Origin: an uncultured Clostridia bacterium
GTDB taxonomy: Bacteria > Bacillota > Clostridia > Oscillospirales > Ruminococcaceae
Direction of reading: 5' to 3'
DNA: 45,500 bases
Assembly: GCA_947624575.1 (NCBI GenBank)
Contig: CANQKY010000004.1
Coordinates: 1 to 45,500, forward strand
The position numbers and the translations under genes are program-made. Below the pieces are notes generated by a model. The model saw only the letters and a list, made by a program, of their open reading frames with translations. It did not search any database and was not told the origin of the DNA. This document shows, piece after piece, positions 1 through 9,109 of the stretch (position 1 is its first letter; every line of letters begins with the position of its first letter).

Positions 1-2544
1 GGAGACCGAGAGGGTGTCCCCTGCCGTCACACCCAGCAGGGTCGCCGCCTTTTCGGTCAGCACCGCGCCGTTTGCCGGATCGTAGGGCGTTTGCAGATCG
101 GTACGGCTGTGGAGACGGACGAAATCGGAAAGGGCGGCGGTATCCTCCACCACAAACAGGCTGACGTCCAGCGCTTTTTCCGCCGATTCCATACGGCAAG
201 AACGCTGGTAGACCGGCAGCAGTCCGCCGTTCGGGTCGGCGGCACGGACGGTATCGGTCAATGCCGCGATGGTATTTTCATCGGGGTCGTCCAGCACCGC
301 CAGCGCCTGATAGGTCCAGACCCGATCGTACTGGTTTGCCACGATGTCCGAGATCGAATCGTTCAGCCCAAAGCCGGTCAGCAAAAGCGCCGTACAGCCG
401 GCGATCCCGACCACCGCCATGAACATTCTTTTCTTATAGCGGAACAGGTTCCGCAGGCTCACCTTCCAGCTGAAGCTGCACCGCTTCCAGATAAACCCGA
501 CCCGCTCGAGCAGCACCCGCTTCCCCTTGCCGGGGGCTTTGGGGCGCATCAGTCCGGCGGGGCGCTCCCGCATGACGGCATAACAGCAGCTGCTGACCGT
601 CAGGCAGACGATCACCACGGCGCTTCCCACCGCCGCTGCCGCCATGCCCCAGTGAAAGGGCGCTATGGTGCGGGGCAGGCAGTACATCATGCTGTATGCC
701 GATACAATCACCCGCGGGAAAAGCTGGAAGCCGATCAGCACCCCGCGCACCGAGCCAATCAAAGTGGCGGTCAGCGCATAGGCAAGGTATTTCCCCCGCA
801 CGGCGGCGTTTGGATACCCCAGCGCCTTGAACACCCCGATCTGCCCCCGTTCCTCCTCGACCAGGCGGGTCATCGAAGCAAGACAGACCAGCGCCGCCAC
901 CAGCAGGAAGAAAACCGGAAACACCGCGGCGATCCGGTCGATCCGCTCGGCGTTCTGCCCGAACTCCGAAAAGCCGGGCAGATCGTCTCTCGTAAAGCAG
1001 TACCAGTGGGGTTCGGGCAGGTCTAAAAGGGCGGCCTCCCCGTCCGCAATCTGCTGTTCGGCGTCGGCGATTTCGGCTTCGGCGTCCGCCTTTTCCTGCC
1101 GGAACTCGGCTTCGCTTTTGTCATATTCCGCTTTGCCGTTTTGATATTCCGCTCTGCCTTCTGAGAGCTTTTGCTCGTTTGCCGCGATCTCCCGCTCTGC
1201 CGCCGCGAGCGCCGCCGCACCCTCGGCACGGCTTTTTTCGAGCGCCGCTTTTCCGTTGGCAAGCCGGCTGGCACCTGCTTCATACTCCGCTTTTCCGGCG
1301 GCGAGGACCGCCGCCTGTTCGTCTAACATCGCGCGGCTTTCCCGCAGGGTCTGCTCCGCCGCTTCGATCTGTTTTGCCAGCATCTGCGCTTCGGGCGTTT
1401 CCCCAAGCCCCGCTTCGATGAGGGCGGCAAGCTGTGCCTGCGGCGCGGCGAGGGCTTCCACCCCGCTTTGGTATTCCGCCTCGCCCGTTGTGAGGGCAGC
1501 CTGCCCCGCGTCCAGCGCGGCACGGCTGTCGGTAAGGGTCTTTTCGCTTTCGGAAAGCTCTGCTTCGCCGGCGGCAATCCCCTCGGTATAGCTTTGCCGC
1601 TGGCGTGAAAGCTCGGCTTTCCCCTCGGCAAGCTGTGCTTCGCCGCTTTCTAATTCGTCCGCCGCTTTTTGCAGTTTGTCCGCCGCGTCCCGAAGGGCTG
1701 CCTCGCCGTCGGCAAGCTGCTGTCTGCCGTCCGCGACCTTTTGGCGGGCTTCCGAAAGCTCTGCTTCGCCGTTCGCTTTCAGCCGGTCATACCGCACCGT
1801 CTGCCGTGTTTCGGCAAAGGCATTCAGCTTTTCTTCCAGCGCGTCCCGCTCTTCTTCATAGGCGGTACTGTAACAATTATGACTGTTCAGCGTTTCCGAC
1901 CGGAGATAGGCGACCGTATAGACCTCGCTTTCAAACACCTCCGGCATCAGATAGAGCGCGCAGGACACCCGCCCGCTCCCGACCGAGGCGGTTCCCCGCT
2001 CCCCCGACGACAGGTAGTAGGGGGTCGCCACCTTTCCCACAATGGTAAAGGCGTCCCCCGACAGGGTGTCGGTGATCGGCGCATCGCTCCCGCTTTTGAG
2101 CCGTACCGTTTCCCCAAGCTCACCGGCGGAATAGAAGGACTCCCCGTCCACCAGACACTCGGTCGCCCTTTCGGGCAGTCGTCCCTCGGTCAGCCGCAGG
2201 GTGTTGAGCTTTTCGGGCAGGGAGAACACGCTGACCACCGCTTCCTCCCCCTCGCCGATCATCAGGCAGTCGGCGGTATAGCCCGCCTCCACGGTGAGAT
2301 CGGGAAACGCCTCGCCCAGCGCGGCGATATCCTCCCCGTCCAGCCCGACGGTCGAGACAACCCGAAAATCGGTCAGATGATACCCGTTTACATATTCGTC
2401 CGCCGACAGCCGCATATCCTCGCCGCTGGCGCGAACCCCCGAAAAGAAGCCCACCCCGATCGCAATGATGATAAGAATGGAGAAAAACCGGCTTTTGCTC
2501 TGCCCGATCGAGCGGACCAGATGCTTCCAATACGCGCGTTTCAT
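1..2544 (-). CDS. FtsX-type ABC transporter permease with coiled-coil insert (3' end outside window)
   Basis: This is the membrane subunit of an ABC transporter of the MacB/FtsX type. The gene reads leftwards from an ATG at 2544, and about 848 codons lie in the window before the left edge cuts it, so the C-terminus is missing. The N-terminus is a basic stretch (KRAYWKHLVRS) followed by one membrane segment (about residues 20-35) and a large extracellular domain. A long Ala/Glu/Gln-rich heptad region (roughly residues 255-510) is a coiled coil. FtsX-like membrane segments then follow, with the typical EERGQIGVFKALGYP motif. Clostridial permeases of this class usually have about 1,100 residues and a duplicated FtsX domain, and the second domain begins near the left edge. 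It starts 4 nt after the stop of the ATPase gene, so the two form one operon. The substrate is unknown. Confidence 0.88.
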   Translation of the reverse strand, partial: MKRAYWKHLVRSIGQSKSRFFSILIIIAIGVGFFSGVRASGEDMRLSADEYVNGYHLTDFRVVSTVGLDGEDIAALGEAFPDLTVEAGYTADCLMIGEGEEAVVSVFSLPEKLNTLRLTEGRLPERATECLVDGESFYSAGELGETVRLKSGSDAPITDTLSGDAFTIVGKVATPYYLSSGERGTASVGSGRVSCALYLMPEVFESEVYTVAYLRSETLNSHNCYSTAYEEERDALEEKLNAFAETRQTVRYDRLKANGEAELSEARQKVADGRQQLADGEAALRDAADKLQKAADELESGEAQLAEGKAELSRQRQSYTEGIAAGEAELSESEKTLTDSRAALDAGQAALTTGEAEYQSGVEALAAPQAQLAALIEAGLGETPEAQMLAKQIEAAEQTLRESRAMLDEQAAVLAAGKAEYEAGASRLANGKAALEKSRAEGAAALAAAEREIAANEQKLSEGRAEYQNGKAEYDKSEAEFRQEKADAEAEIADAEQQIADGEAALLDLPEPHWYCFTRDDLPGFSEFGQNAERIDRIAAVFPVFFLLVAALVCLASMTRLVEEERGQIGVFKALGYPNAAVRGKYLAYALTATLIGSVRGVLIGFQLFPRVIVSAYSMMYCLPRTIAPFHWGMAAAAVGSAVVIVCLTVSSCCYAVMRERPAGLMRPKAPGKGKRVLLERVGFIWKRCSFSWKVSLRNLFRYKKRMFMAVVGIAGCTALLLTGFGLNDSISDIVANQYDRVWTYQALAVLDDPDENTIAALTDTVRAADPNGGLLPVYQRSCRMESAEKALDVSLFVVEDTAALSDFVRLHSRTDLQTPYDPANGAVLTEKAATLLGVTAGDTLSVS

Positions 2545-2548
2545 CGGC

Positions 2549-3250
2549 TCACCACTCGATCCGGCTGACCGGCATGGGGTCGGGGTTGACCGTCACCTCG
2601 GCGATCTTACTGCTATGTACCCGAATCACCCGATCCGCCATCGGGGTGAGCGCGCCGTTGTGGGTGACCAGCACCACCGTCATACGGTGGCGGCGGCAGG
2701 TGTCCTGCAACAGCTGCAGCACCTTTTTGCCGGTCTCGTAATCGAGCGCGCCGGTCGGCTCGTCACACAGCAAAAGCGCCGGACGCTTTGCCAGCGCGCG
2801 GGCGATCGCCACCCGCTGCTGCTCCCCGCCCGAAAGCTGCGCCGGAAAGTTATCGATCCGCTCCCCCAGCCCCACCTGGGTCAGCACCTCGGCGGCGGGA
2901 ATGGAATCCTCACAAATCTGCGCCGCCAGCTCCACATTCTCGCCGGCGGTGAGGTTTGCGATCAGGTTATAAAACTGAAACACAAAGCCGATGTCATGCC
3001 GTCGGTAGGAAAGCAGCTCCTTTTCGCCCATGGCGGAGATCTCCCGTCCGTTCACTAAGATAAGCCCGCTGTCCGCGCGGTCCATGCCGCCGAGCAGATT
3101 GAGCAGGGTGGTTTTCCCGCTCCCCGACGGACCGACCACCACGCAAAGCTCCCCCTGTTCGATCGAGAAGGTCATGCCGTCCGCCGCGCGGATCACCACT
3201 TCGCCCATCTGATAATATTTTTTCAGGTCTTTGACCTCTACAAACGCCAT
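2549..3250 (-). CDS. ABC transporter ATP-binding protein (MacB/LolD type)
   Basis: This 233-residue cytoplasmic ATPase energises the FtsX-type permease encoded just downstream. It shows Walker A (GPSGSGKTT), the Q-loop (FVFQFYNL), the signature motif ([15 protein letters not shown]), Walker B ([12 protein letters not shown]) and the H-loop (VTHN). This is the full set for the LolD/MacB/SalX class. I chose the ATG at 3250 because GAGGT lies 8 nt upstream. A longer reading to 3289 has no ribosome binding site and adds residues without homology. The gene diverges from ddl. In this family such pairs often serve antimicrobial-peptide efflux or cell-envelope roles, but nothing here fixes the substrate. 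Confidence 0.9.
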   Translation of the reverse strand: MAFVEVKDLKKYYQMGEVVIRAADGMTFSIEQGELCVVVGPSGSGKTTLLNLLGGMDRADSGLILVNGREISAMGEKELLSYRRHDIGFVFQFYNLIANLTAGENVELAAQICEDSIPAAEVLTQVGLGERIDNFPAQLSGGEQQRVAIARALAKRPALLLCDEPTGALDYETGKKVLQLLQDTCRRHRMTVVLVTHNGALTPMADRVIRVHSSKIAEVTVNPDPMPVSRIEW

Positions 3251-3354
3251 ATCGCTACCTCGTTGTTTTTCTTTCGGAACTTTTTGCATATATTACATCG
3301 TAGCATGATTTTATAGCCAAATCATGAACAGAGCGAAAAAACCCTGCGGATATA

Positions 3355-3383
3355 TTGAATTTTTGCGGCAGGTATGGTATGCT
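3355..3383 (+). promoter_or_regulatory. Sigma-A type promoter of the ddl operon
   Basis: TTGAAT (3355-3360), a 17-bp spacer and TATGCT (3378-3383), with TGG just before the -10 box (extended -10). It lies 40 bp upstream of the ddl start and is the only good promoter seen for the ddl-murI-ywiB-argS-ychF run. Confidence 0.65.
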
Positions 3384-3422
3384 AACAAGAGACTTTTTAC
3401 TTTCGAAACGGAGATGGGAACC

Positions 3423-4496
3423 ATGGCAAAGCCACGCGTAGCGGTCTTTTTCGGCGGTATGTCCTCGGAGCATGATGTGTCGCTCCAATCGGCGGCGTCG
3501 GTCATTCGGAATATCCCGCAGGATAAATATGAGGTGATCTGCGTCGGCATCACCAAAAAAGGGCGGTGGCTTTACTATCCCGGCTCGCCCGACCGGATCG
3601 CCAGCGGCGAATGGCGGAAGGACCCCGACTGCTGTCGGGCGATCCTCAGCCCAGACCCCACCCAGCGCGGGCTGTTAAAGCTCATGGAGGACGGACAGTC
3701 CATTCTGCTGAAGGTGGACGTTCTCTTTCCGGTGCTCCACGGCAAAAACGGGGAGGACGGCTCGATCCAGGGACTTTTCCGGCTTTCGGGGATCCCCTAT
3801 GTCGGCTCCGATGTGCTCGGTTCCGCCAACTGCATGGATAAGGAGTTTACCCATATCGTGCTGACCCACGCCGGTATCCCCAACGCCCGCTTCGAGGTGG
3901 TGCGCCATATCGACGCTTCCCGTCTGGACGAACGGTGCGCCGAGATCGGGGAGAAGCTCGGCTTTCCCCTCTTTGTCAAGCCCGCCAATGCCGGATCGTC
4001 GGTCGGGGTCAACAAGGCGAAAACGCCGGAGGACTTAAAGGCAGCCGTCCGGTTCGCCTTCACCCACGACCGGAAGGTGATCGTGGAGGAGGCAATCGTC
4101 GGGAAAGAGGTGGAGTGCGCCGTTTTGGGGAACGAGAAGCCGGCGACGTCGATCTGCGGGCAGATCATACCCTGCAACGAGTTTTACGATTACGACGCGA
4201 AGTATCTAAGCGCCGCCAGCGAGCTGAAGATTCCCGCCGACATTCCAGAGGAAACGGCAAAGCGGGTGCAGGAGACGGCGTTGAAGGCCTACCGCGCGCT
4301 GGGGTGCGCGGGGCTTGCGCGGATCGACTTTTTTGTGACCGATGACGGCGAGGTGATCCTAAACGAGCCGAACACCATGCCCGGCTTTACCAATATCAGT
4401 ATGTACCCGAAGCTCTGGGCGGCAAGCGGCATTCCCTATTCCGAGTTGATTGACCGGCTCATCACACTGGCGATCGCCAGGGGCGAGCAGGCATAG
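3423..4496 (+). CDS. ddl: D-alanine--D-alanine ligase
   Basis: This cytoplasmic ATP-grasp ligase makes the D-Ala-D-Ala dipeptide of peptidoglycan. It has 357 residues, within the family range. Visible motifs are the N-terminal FFGGMSSEHDVSLQSA, the PVLHGKNGEDGSIQG loop, the ATP-binding FVKPANAGSSVGV, the omega-loop YDYDAKY and the metal/substrate site ARIDFFVTDDGEVILNEPNTMPGFT. The Tyr-containing YDYDAKY loop points to D-Ala as the second substrate, unlike the His-containing loop of VanA-type D-Ala-D-Lac ligases. The start at 3423 has GGAG 9 nt upstream; an in-frame ATG at 3414 overlaps that site. The stop lies 9 nt before murI, so two enzymes that supply D-amino acids for the cell wall are encoded together. 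Confidence 0.95.
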   Translation: MAKPRVAVFFGGMSSEHDVSLQSAASVIRNIPQDKYEVICVGITKKGRWLYYPGSPDRIASGEWRKDPDCCRAILSPDPTQRGLLKLMEDGQSILLKVDVLFPVLHGKNGEDGSIQGLFRLSGIPYVGSDVLGSANCMDKEFTHIVLTHAGIPNARFEVVRHIDASRLDERCAEIGEKLGFPLFVKPANAGSSVGVNKAKTPEDLKAAVRFAFTHDRKVIVEEAIVGKEVECAVLGNEKPATSICGQIIPCNEFYDYDAKYLSAASELKIPADIPEETAKRVQETALKAYRALGCAGLARIDFFVTDDGEVILNEPNTMPGFTNISMYPKLWAASGIPYSELIDRLITLAIARGEQA

Positions 4497-4505
4497 GAGG
4501 GGCGC

Positions 4506-5321
4506 ATGGATAACCGACCCATTGGGGTGTTCGATTCCGGACTGGGCGGCTTGACGGCGGTCAAGGAATTGCGTCTGCTTCTGCCGGAGGAGGACATCGT
4601 CTACTTCGGTGACACCGGACGGGTGCCCTACGGCACCCGCAGTCGGGAGACGATTTTGCATTACGCCGCGCAGGACATCGCCTTCTTGCAGCAGAAGCAG
4701 GTGAAGATGGTGATCGCCGCCTGCGGAACGGTCAGCTCGGTGCTGCCGGAGGAAACGGCAAAGGCGTTTCCCTTCCCCTATACCGGTGTGGTGGCGCCCG
4801 CTTCGATCGCGGCGGCAGCCGCCACCAAAAACGGGAAGATCGGCGCGATCGGCACCACCGCCACCATTCGCAGCCGCTCCTATGAGCGGGCGATCAAGGC
4901 GCTCTCCCCCGAGGCGGAGGTCACCGGTGTCGCCTGCCCGCTTTTTGTGCCGCTGGTGGAAAACGGCTATATCGCAAGGGATAACGAGGTCACCCGTCTG
5001 GTGGCAAGGGATTATCTCACCCCGCTCAAAGAGGCCAAAGTGGACACCCTGATCCTCGGCTGCACCCATTTCCCGATCATTCGCGGGATCGTGGAGGACG
5101 TCATGGGAAAGGGCGTTGCCCTCATCGACCCCGGCGCCGAGACGGCGCACTGCGCCGCCGATACGCTTCGCCGCGCGGGTATGCTTCATGAGACGGGACA
5201 TACCGGACGCTGCTCCTTTTATGTCAGCGACGATATCGACGGCTTTGCCGACGCCGCGCTTTTGTTTTTGGGGCAGCGGGTACGGGACGATGTAACACTG
5301 GTTTCGACCGACAACCTTTAG
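4506..5321 (+). CDS. murI: Glutamate racemase
   Basis: Converts L- to D-glutamate for peptidoglycan, in the cytoplasm, without a cofactor. It has 271 residues. The N-terminal motif GVFDSGLGGLTAVKEL contains the catalytic-site Asp-Ser pair. The two catalytic cysteines are at residue 73 (AACGTVSSV) and 186 (LGCTHFP). The first motif normally reads ACNT; here Gly replaces the conserved Asn, while the rest of the fold motifs (YFGDTGRVPYGTRS, VPLVENG) are standard. AGGAGG sits 5 nt upstream of the ATG. The gene directly follows ddl and precedes the ywiB-like gene by 9 nt, consistent with one transcript. Confidence 0.93.
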   Translation: MDNRPIGVFDSGLGGLTAVKELRLLLPEEDIVYFGDTGRVPYGTRSRETILHYAAQDIAFLQQKQVKMVIAACGTVSSVLPEETAKAFPFPYTGVVAPASIAAAAATKNGKIGAIGTTATIRSRSYERAIKALSPEAEVTGVACPLFVPLVENGYIARDNEVTRLVARDYLTPLKEAKVDTLILGCTHFPIIRGIVEDVMGKGVALIDPGAETAHCAADTLRRAGMLHETGHTGRCSFYVSDDIDGFADAALLFLGQRVRDDVTLVSTDNL

Positions 5322-5330
5322 GGAGAACAT

Positions 5331-5771
5331 ATGGTAAACGGGAAAAAAGTTGCCCTGCATATCACAGGGAAGTCCAAAACGCCGGAGGGTACCGATTCCA
5401 CCGAGCTGTATACCCAGGGGGAGCTTTTCCAAAAGGAAGGGGACACCTACCTGTTCTATGACGACACCGAGGCAACCGGCTTTGCCGGCTGCCGCACCAT
5501 GCTGCATTTTCAGCCCCGCAGCCGACGGGTGACCATGCGCCGAACGGGGCGGCAGCAGACGTTTTTGGTGATCGCACAGGGCGGCAGGAACACCGGCTTT
5601 TACGGCACGCCCTACGGCGATCTGACCATCGGGATCAACGGGATCGGGTTTGCCGCCGCCTTTGACGAGCATGGCGGCTCCGGCTCGTTTTCTTATCAGA
5701 TGGACGCGAATACACGGCTCATCAGCACCCATGAGGTGACGGTGACCGCAAAGGAGAGTGAGCAGTCATGA
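5331..5771 (+). CDS. DUF1934 / YwiB-like calycin-fold protein
   Basis: A 146-residue soluble protein matching the DUF1934 (YwiB) pattern: an N-terminal beta strand with TGKSKTPEGTDSTELYTQGELF, a central TEATGFAGCRTMLHF, and a repeated-strand C-terminus with YGTPYGDLTIGINGIG. The biochemical role of the family is not established. In Bacillus subtilis ywiB is immediately upstream of argS, and the same order occurs here with a 4-nt ATGA overlap, which supports the assignment and suggests translational coupling to argS. GGGAG precedes the ATG. No signal peptide or membrane segment is seen. Confidence 0.82.
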   Translation: MVNGKKVALHITGKSKTPEGTDSTELYTQGELFQKEGDTYLFYDDTEATGFAGCRTMLHFQPRSRRVTMRRTGRQQTFLVIAQGGRNTGFYGTPYGDLTIGINGIGFAAAFDEHGGSGSFSYQMDANTRLISTHEVTVTAKESEQS

Positions 5772-7462
5772 GTCACCCGTTTCGGGAAGCGACCGACCAA
5801 CTGCATGAGGTACTGTTAAACGCCGCGGGCGCGGCGATACGGGCGGGCAAGCTGCCCTTAGAGCCGATCCCCGCATTCGGGATCGAAGCCCCTGCCGACC
5901 CCTCCCACGGGGATCTGGCAAGCAATATTGCCATGGTGTCGGCACGGGCGTTTAGAAAATCGCCCCGCCAGATTGCCGAAGCGCTGTGCAGCGAGATGAT
6001 CTTGGACGGCACCGTTTTTTCCTCCTGCGAGATCGCGGGCCCCGGCTTTCTCAACTTCCGCTTTGCGGACAAGTGGTTTGCCGATGCCCTCGCCGCGGTC
6101 TGCGCCGAGGGTGCGGAGTACGGACGGGTACCGGACGGCAATGGCAAAAAGGTGATGGTGGAGTTTGTCTCCGCCAACCCGACCGGACCGATGCACATCG
6201 GCAACGCCAGAGGCGGCGCCATCGGGGACTGCCTTGCCTCGGTGCTGGAATGGGCGGGGTACGATGTGACACGGGAATTTTATCTCAACGACGCGGGCAA
6301 TCAAATCGAGAAGTTTGCCCTGTCGCTGGAGGTGCGGTATCTCCAGCAGGTGCTGGGGGAGGACGCCGCCGAGCTGCCCGAAAACGCCTATCACGGGGCG
6401 GACATCATCGCCCACGCCAAGGCGTACGCCGCCGAGCATGGGGACGCGCTTTTAAACCTGTCGAGTGAAGAACGGCGGAAGGCGCTTGTCGCCTACGCGC
6501 TGCCGCTTAATATCGAGGGACTGAAGCGTGATCTGCTCCGGTACGGGATTCGGTATGACGTCTGGTTTCGGGAGAGCGAGCTTCACCGGTCGGGCGCGGT
6601 GCAGGCGGTGATCGACCTGTTGACCGAGCGCGGCATGACCTACAAAAAGGACGGCGCGCTGTGGTATCGCTCCACCGCATTCGGCGCGGAGAAGGACGAT
6701 GTGCTGGTGCGGGAGAACTCGACACCCACCTATTTTGCCGCCGATATCGCCTACCACTACAATAAATTCGCGGTGCGTGGCTTTGATCGGGTCATCAATA
6801 TCTGGGGCGCCGACCACCACGGCCATGTGGCGCGGCTGCAGGGCGCGATGAATGCCGTCGGGCTGGACGGAAGCAGGCTCACCATCATTCTGATGCAGCT
6901 GGTGCGGCTGATGAAAGGCGGCGAGACGGTGCGGGTCAGCAAGCGCACCGGACAATCTCTCACCCTCTCCGATTTGCTCGACGAGGTGCCGGTGGACGCG
7001 GCGCGGTTTTTCTTCAATCTGCGGGAGGCAAACTCCCACTTTGATTTCGATCTCGATCTGGCGGTGGAGCAGTCGGCGCAGAATCCGGTTTACTATGTGC
7101 AGTACGCCCACGCGCGGATTTGCAGCATCTTTCGGAACCTCGCCGCAGACGGTGTGGCGGTGGAAGCGCCTACCCGTGACGATCTGCTGCTTCTCACCGC
7201 TTTGGAGGAACGCGCGCTCATCACCCTGTTAGCGGGCTTCCCGCGGGAGGTGTCGGAGGCGGCAAGGAGCTACGATCCCGCCCGCATCACCCGTTACAGC
7301 TATGAGCTTGCGACCGCGTTTCACAAGTTCTACAATGCCTGTCGGGTGCGGTGCGACGATCCCGCACTGATGAGAGCGCGGCTGGCGCTTTGCAGGGGGA
7401 CGCGGATCACGATCCAAAACGCCCTTACGATACTCGGCATCAAGGCGCCGGAGCAGATGTGA
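5768..7462 (+). CDS. argS: Arginyl-tRNA synthetase
   Basis: Class I aminoacyl-tRNA synthetase that charges tRNA-Arg. It has 564 residues, a normal length. The N-terminal tRNA-binding domain occupies about residues 1-110. The HIGH signature appears as NPTGPMHIGNARG (HIGN at residues 143-146), and the KMSKS region is represented by VRVSKRTGQSLTLSDLL. A DALR-type anticodon-binding domain ends the protein, with SYELATAFHKFYNACRV. The start overlaps the preceding stop (ATGA). No T-box precedes it, so it probably depends on the upstream ddl promoter. Confidence 0.96.
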   Translation: MSHPFREATDQLHEVLLNAAGAAIRAGKLPLEPIPAFGIEAPADPSHGDLASNIAMVSARAFRKSPRQIAEALCSEMILDGTVFSSCEIAGPGFLNFRFADKWFADALAAVCAEGAEYGRVPDGNGKKVMVEFVSANPTGPMHIGNARGGAIGDCLASVLEWAGYDVTREFYLNDAGNQIEKFALSLEVRYLQQVLGEDAAELPENAYHGADIIAHAKAYAAEHGDALLNLSSEERRKALVAYALPLNIEGLKRDLLRYGIRYDVWFRESELHRSGAVQAVIDLLTERGMTYKKDGALWYRSTAFGAEKDDVLVRENSTPTYFAADIAYHYNKFAVRGFDRVINIWGADHHGHVARLQGAMNAVGLDGSRLTIILMQLVRLMKGGETVRVSKRTGQSLTLSDLLDEVPVDAARFFFNLREANSHFDFDLDLAVEQSAQNPVYYVQYAHARICSIFRNLAADGVAVEAPTRDDLLLLTALEERALITLLAGFPREVSEAARSYDPARITRYSYELATAFHKFYNACRVRCDDPALMRARLALCRGTRITIQNALTILGIKAPEQM

Positions 7463-7480
7463 GAAAGGAACGAATACCGC

Positions 7481-8578
7481 ATGAAATTAGGAATGGTCGG
7501 ACTGCCGAATGTGGGGAAATCCACCCTGTTTAACGCCCTCACCAATGCGGGGGCGCAGTCGGCGAACTACCCGTTTTGCACCATCGAGCCGAATGTGGGG
7601 ATCGTGTCGGTTCCCGACCGAAGGCTGGACGAGCTGCAAAAAATCTATCACCCCCAGAAGGTCACTCCCGCCGTGCTGGAGTTTGTCGATATTGCCGGAC
7701 TGGTCAAGGGCGCTTCCAAGGGGGAGGGGCTTGGCAACAAGTTTCTGGCGGATATCCGCGAGGTGGACGCCGTGGTTCATGTGGTCCGCTGCTTTGAGGA
7801 CCCCGATATCGTCCATGTGGACGGAAGCGTGGATCCGGCGCGGGACATCGAAACGATCAATCTGGAGCTGATTTTCTCCGATCTGGAGCTGCTCGATCGG
7901 CGGATCGACAAGGTGAAAAAGCTCATCAAGGCGGACAAGAAGTATCAAACCGATCTTGCGGTGCTGGAGCGATTGCACGGCTATCTGGAGGAAGGGCATT
8001 CCGCCCGCGGCTTTGAGATGACCGAGGAAGAAGCGGGCGTGGTGGAAGCCGTTCCGCTTTTGTCGAGGAAGCCGGTCATCTATGCCGCGAACCTCTGTGA
8101 GGACGATTTCATCGGCGGGATCGGGGAAAACCCGCATTACCGCGCGGTCTGTGAGATCGCACAGAGCGAACACGCGGCGGTACTGCCGATCTGTGCGAGG
8201 ATCGAGGAGGAAATCGCCGATATGCCGCCCGAGGACAAGGCGTTGTTTTTGGACGAGCTGCATCTGGAGGAATCGGGACTGGAGCGGATCATCAAGGAGG
8301 GGTACGCCCTTTTGGGGCTTATCTCCTACCTGACCGCCGGCGAGCCGGAGGTGCGGGCATGGACCATCACCCGCGGCACCCGTGCGCCCCAGGCGGCGGG
8401 CAAAATTCACAGCGATTTTGAGCGCGGCTTTATCCGCGCCGAGGTGGTCGCCTATCAGGATTTCATGGATTGCGGCGGCAGTATGGCGGTCGTGCGGGAA
8501 AAGGGACTGCTCCGGCAGGAGGGCAAGGATTATGTCGTGCAGGACGGCGACATCATTCTCTTCCGCTTCAATGTTTAA
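7481..8578 (+). CDS. ychF: Redox-regulated ATPase/GTPase YchF (Obg family)
   Basis: A 365-residue P-loop protein of the Obg/YchF family, which binds ATP in preference to GTP and associates with ribosomes. The motifs in order are G1 [15 protein letters not shown] at the N-terminus, the switch region [13 protein letters not shown]3 [17 protein letters not shown], a G4 position reading AANLCEDD rather than NKxD (the family hallmark), a coiled-coil helical arm ([20 protein letters not shown]) and a C-terminal TGS domain ([25 protein letters not shown]). The start at 7481 has AAAGGAACG upstream and lies 18 nt after argS. A tandem repeat array begins right after the stop codon. Confidence 0.95.
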   Translation: MKLGMVGLPNVGKSTLFNALTNAGAQSANYPFCTIEPNVGIVSVPDRRLDELQKIYHPQKVTPAVLEFVDIAGLVKGASKGEGLGNKFLADIREVDAVVHVVRCFEDPDIVHVDGSVDPARDIETINLELIFSDLELLDRRIDKVKKLIKADKKYQTDLAVLERLHGYLEEGHSARGFEMTEEEAGVVEAVPLLSRKPVIYAANLCEDDFIGGIGENPHYRAVCEIAQSEHAAVLPICARIEEEIADMPPEDKALFLDELHLEESGLERIIKEGYALLGLISYLTAGEPEVRAWTITRGTRAPQAAGKIHSDFERGFIRAEVVAYQDFMDCGGSMAVVREKGLLRQEGKDYVVQDGDIILFRFNV

Positions 8579-9021
8579 GTTCGCACTTGTAGTAAGTGCG
8601 AGCAGCGGGCTTATCTGCACGGAACCAAGTGCGGTGCGGTGATAAAGCTGTATTGACAATCGATTTAGTAGGTGCTAATCGGTTTTTGCCCGATCCCAAA
8701 TGCGGTGCGAATAGGAAGCTTTATTGACAACCTTTTTCGTTACGCACTTGTAGTAAGTGCGATCAGCGGGCTTTTCGCCCGATCCAAAGCGCGGTGCGAT
8801 GATAAAGCTTTATTGACAACCACTTATGGCAAGAGCTAATCGGTTTTTGCCCGATCCCAAATGCGGTGCGAATAGGAAGCTTTATTGACAACCTTTTTCG
8901 TTACGCACTTGTAGTAAGTGCGAGCAGCGGGCTTGTTTGCCCGATCCCAAGTGCGGTGCGATGATAAAGCTGTATTGACAATCGATTTAGTAGGTGCTAA
9001 TCGGTTTTTGCCCGAAATAAA
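8579..9021 (+). repeat. Tandem array of a ~161-bp unit (R1 family), about 2.7 copies
   Basis: Three landmarks recur with a period of 160-162 bp. GATAAAGC(T/G)TATTGACAA occurs at 8641, 8801 and 8963; ATAGGAAGCTTTATTGACAA at 8711 and 8872; and GCACTTGTAGTAAGTGCGA near 8583, 8744 and 8906. Each unit splits into two related halves of about 80 bp. Each half carries a small hairpin with CGGGC/GCCCG arms, then ATCCCAAGTGCGGTGCGA, then TATTGACAA. Related single units lie at 35997-36155 (inverted) and 42225-42400. No open reading frame with coding character was found. TTGACA at 17-18 bp from TAATCG occurs in each unit, but I cannot say whether it is a working promoter. Confidence 0.85.
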
Positions 9022-9029
9022 TGCTTTTT

Positions 9030-9067
9030 GAATCCCACCACCATGCTCACGCATGGTGGTGGGATTC
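9030..9067. repeat. Solo terminal hairpin of the R2 element family
   Basis: A near-perfect palindrome: GAATCCCACCACCATGC, a short loop, then GCATGGTGGTGGGATTC. These are the outermost ends of the R2 elements joined back to back, as if the interior were deleted. It lies immediately upstream of the promoter at 9077. Confidence 0.75.
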
Positions 9068-9076
9068 AAAACCCAC

Positions 9077-9105
9077 TTGCAACTTTTTCTCCGCTATGGT
9101 AGAAT
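9077..9105 (+). promoter_or_regulatory. Promoter upstream of the ribbon-helix-helix gene leader
   Basis: TTGCAA (9077-9082), 17 bp, TAGAAT (9100-9105), preceded by ATGG (extended -10). A near-copy of the same block, TTGCAG-17-TAAATT, is at 9875-9903 after the R2 element. Confidence 0.6.
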
Positions 9106-9109
9106 GAAT

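Noticed and set aside
91..1026. A 311-codon plus-strand open frame
   Set aside because: It lies fully antisense to the FtsX-type permease, has no ribosome binding site, and its composition (His, Pro, Arg, Gln rich) is that of a GC-rich antisense shadow.
3423..4496. Vancomycin-resistance type (D-Ala-D-Lac or D-Ser) ligase
   Set aside because: The omega-loop has YDYDAKY as in D-Ala-D-Ala ligases, and no vanH, vanX, vanT or vanRS genes are near.
8579..9021. CRISPR array
   Set aside because: The repeats are ~161 bp units with no unique spacers, and no cas genes are near.
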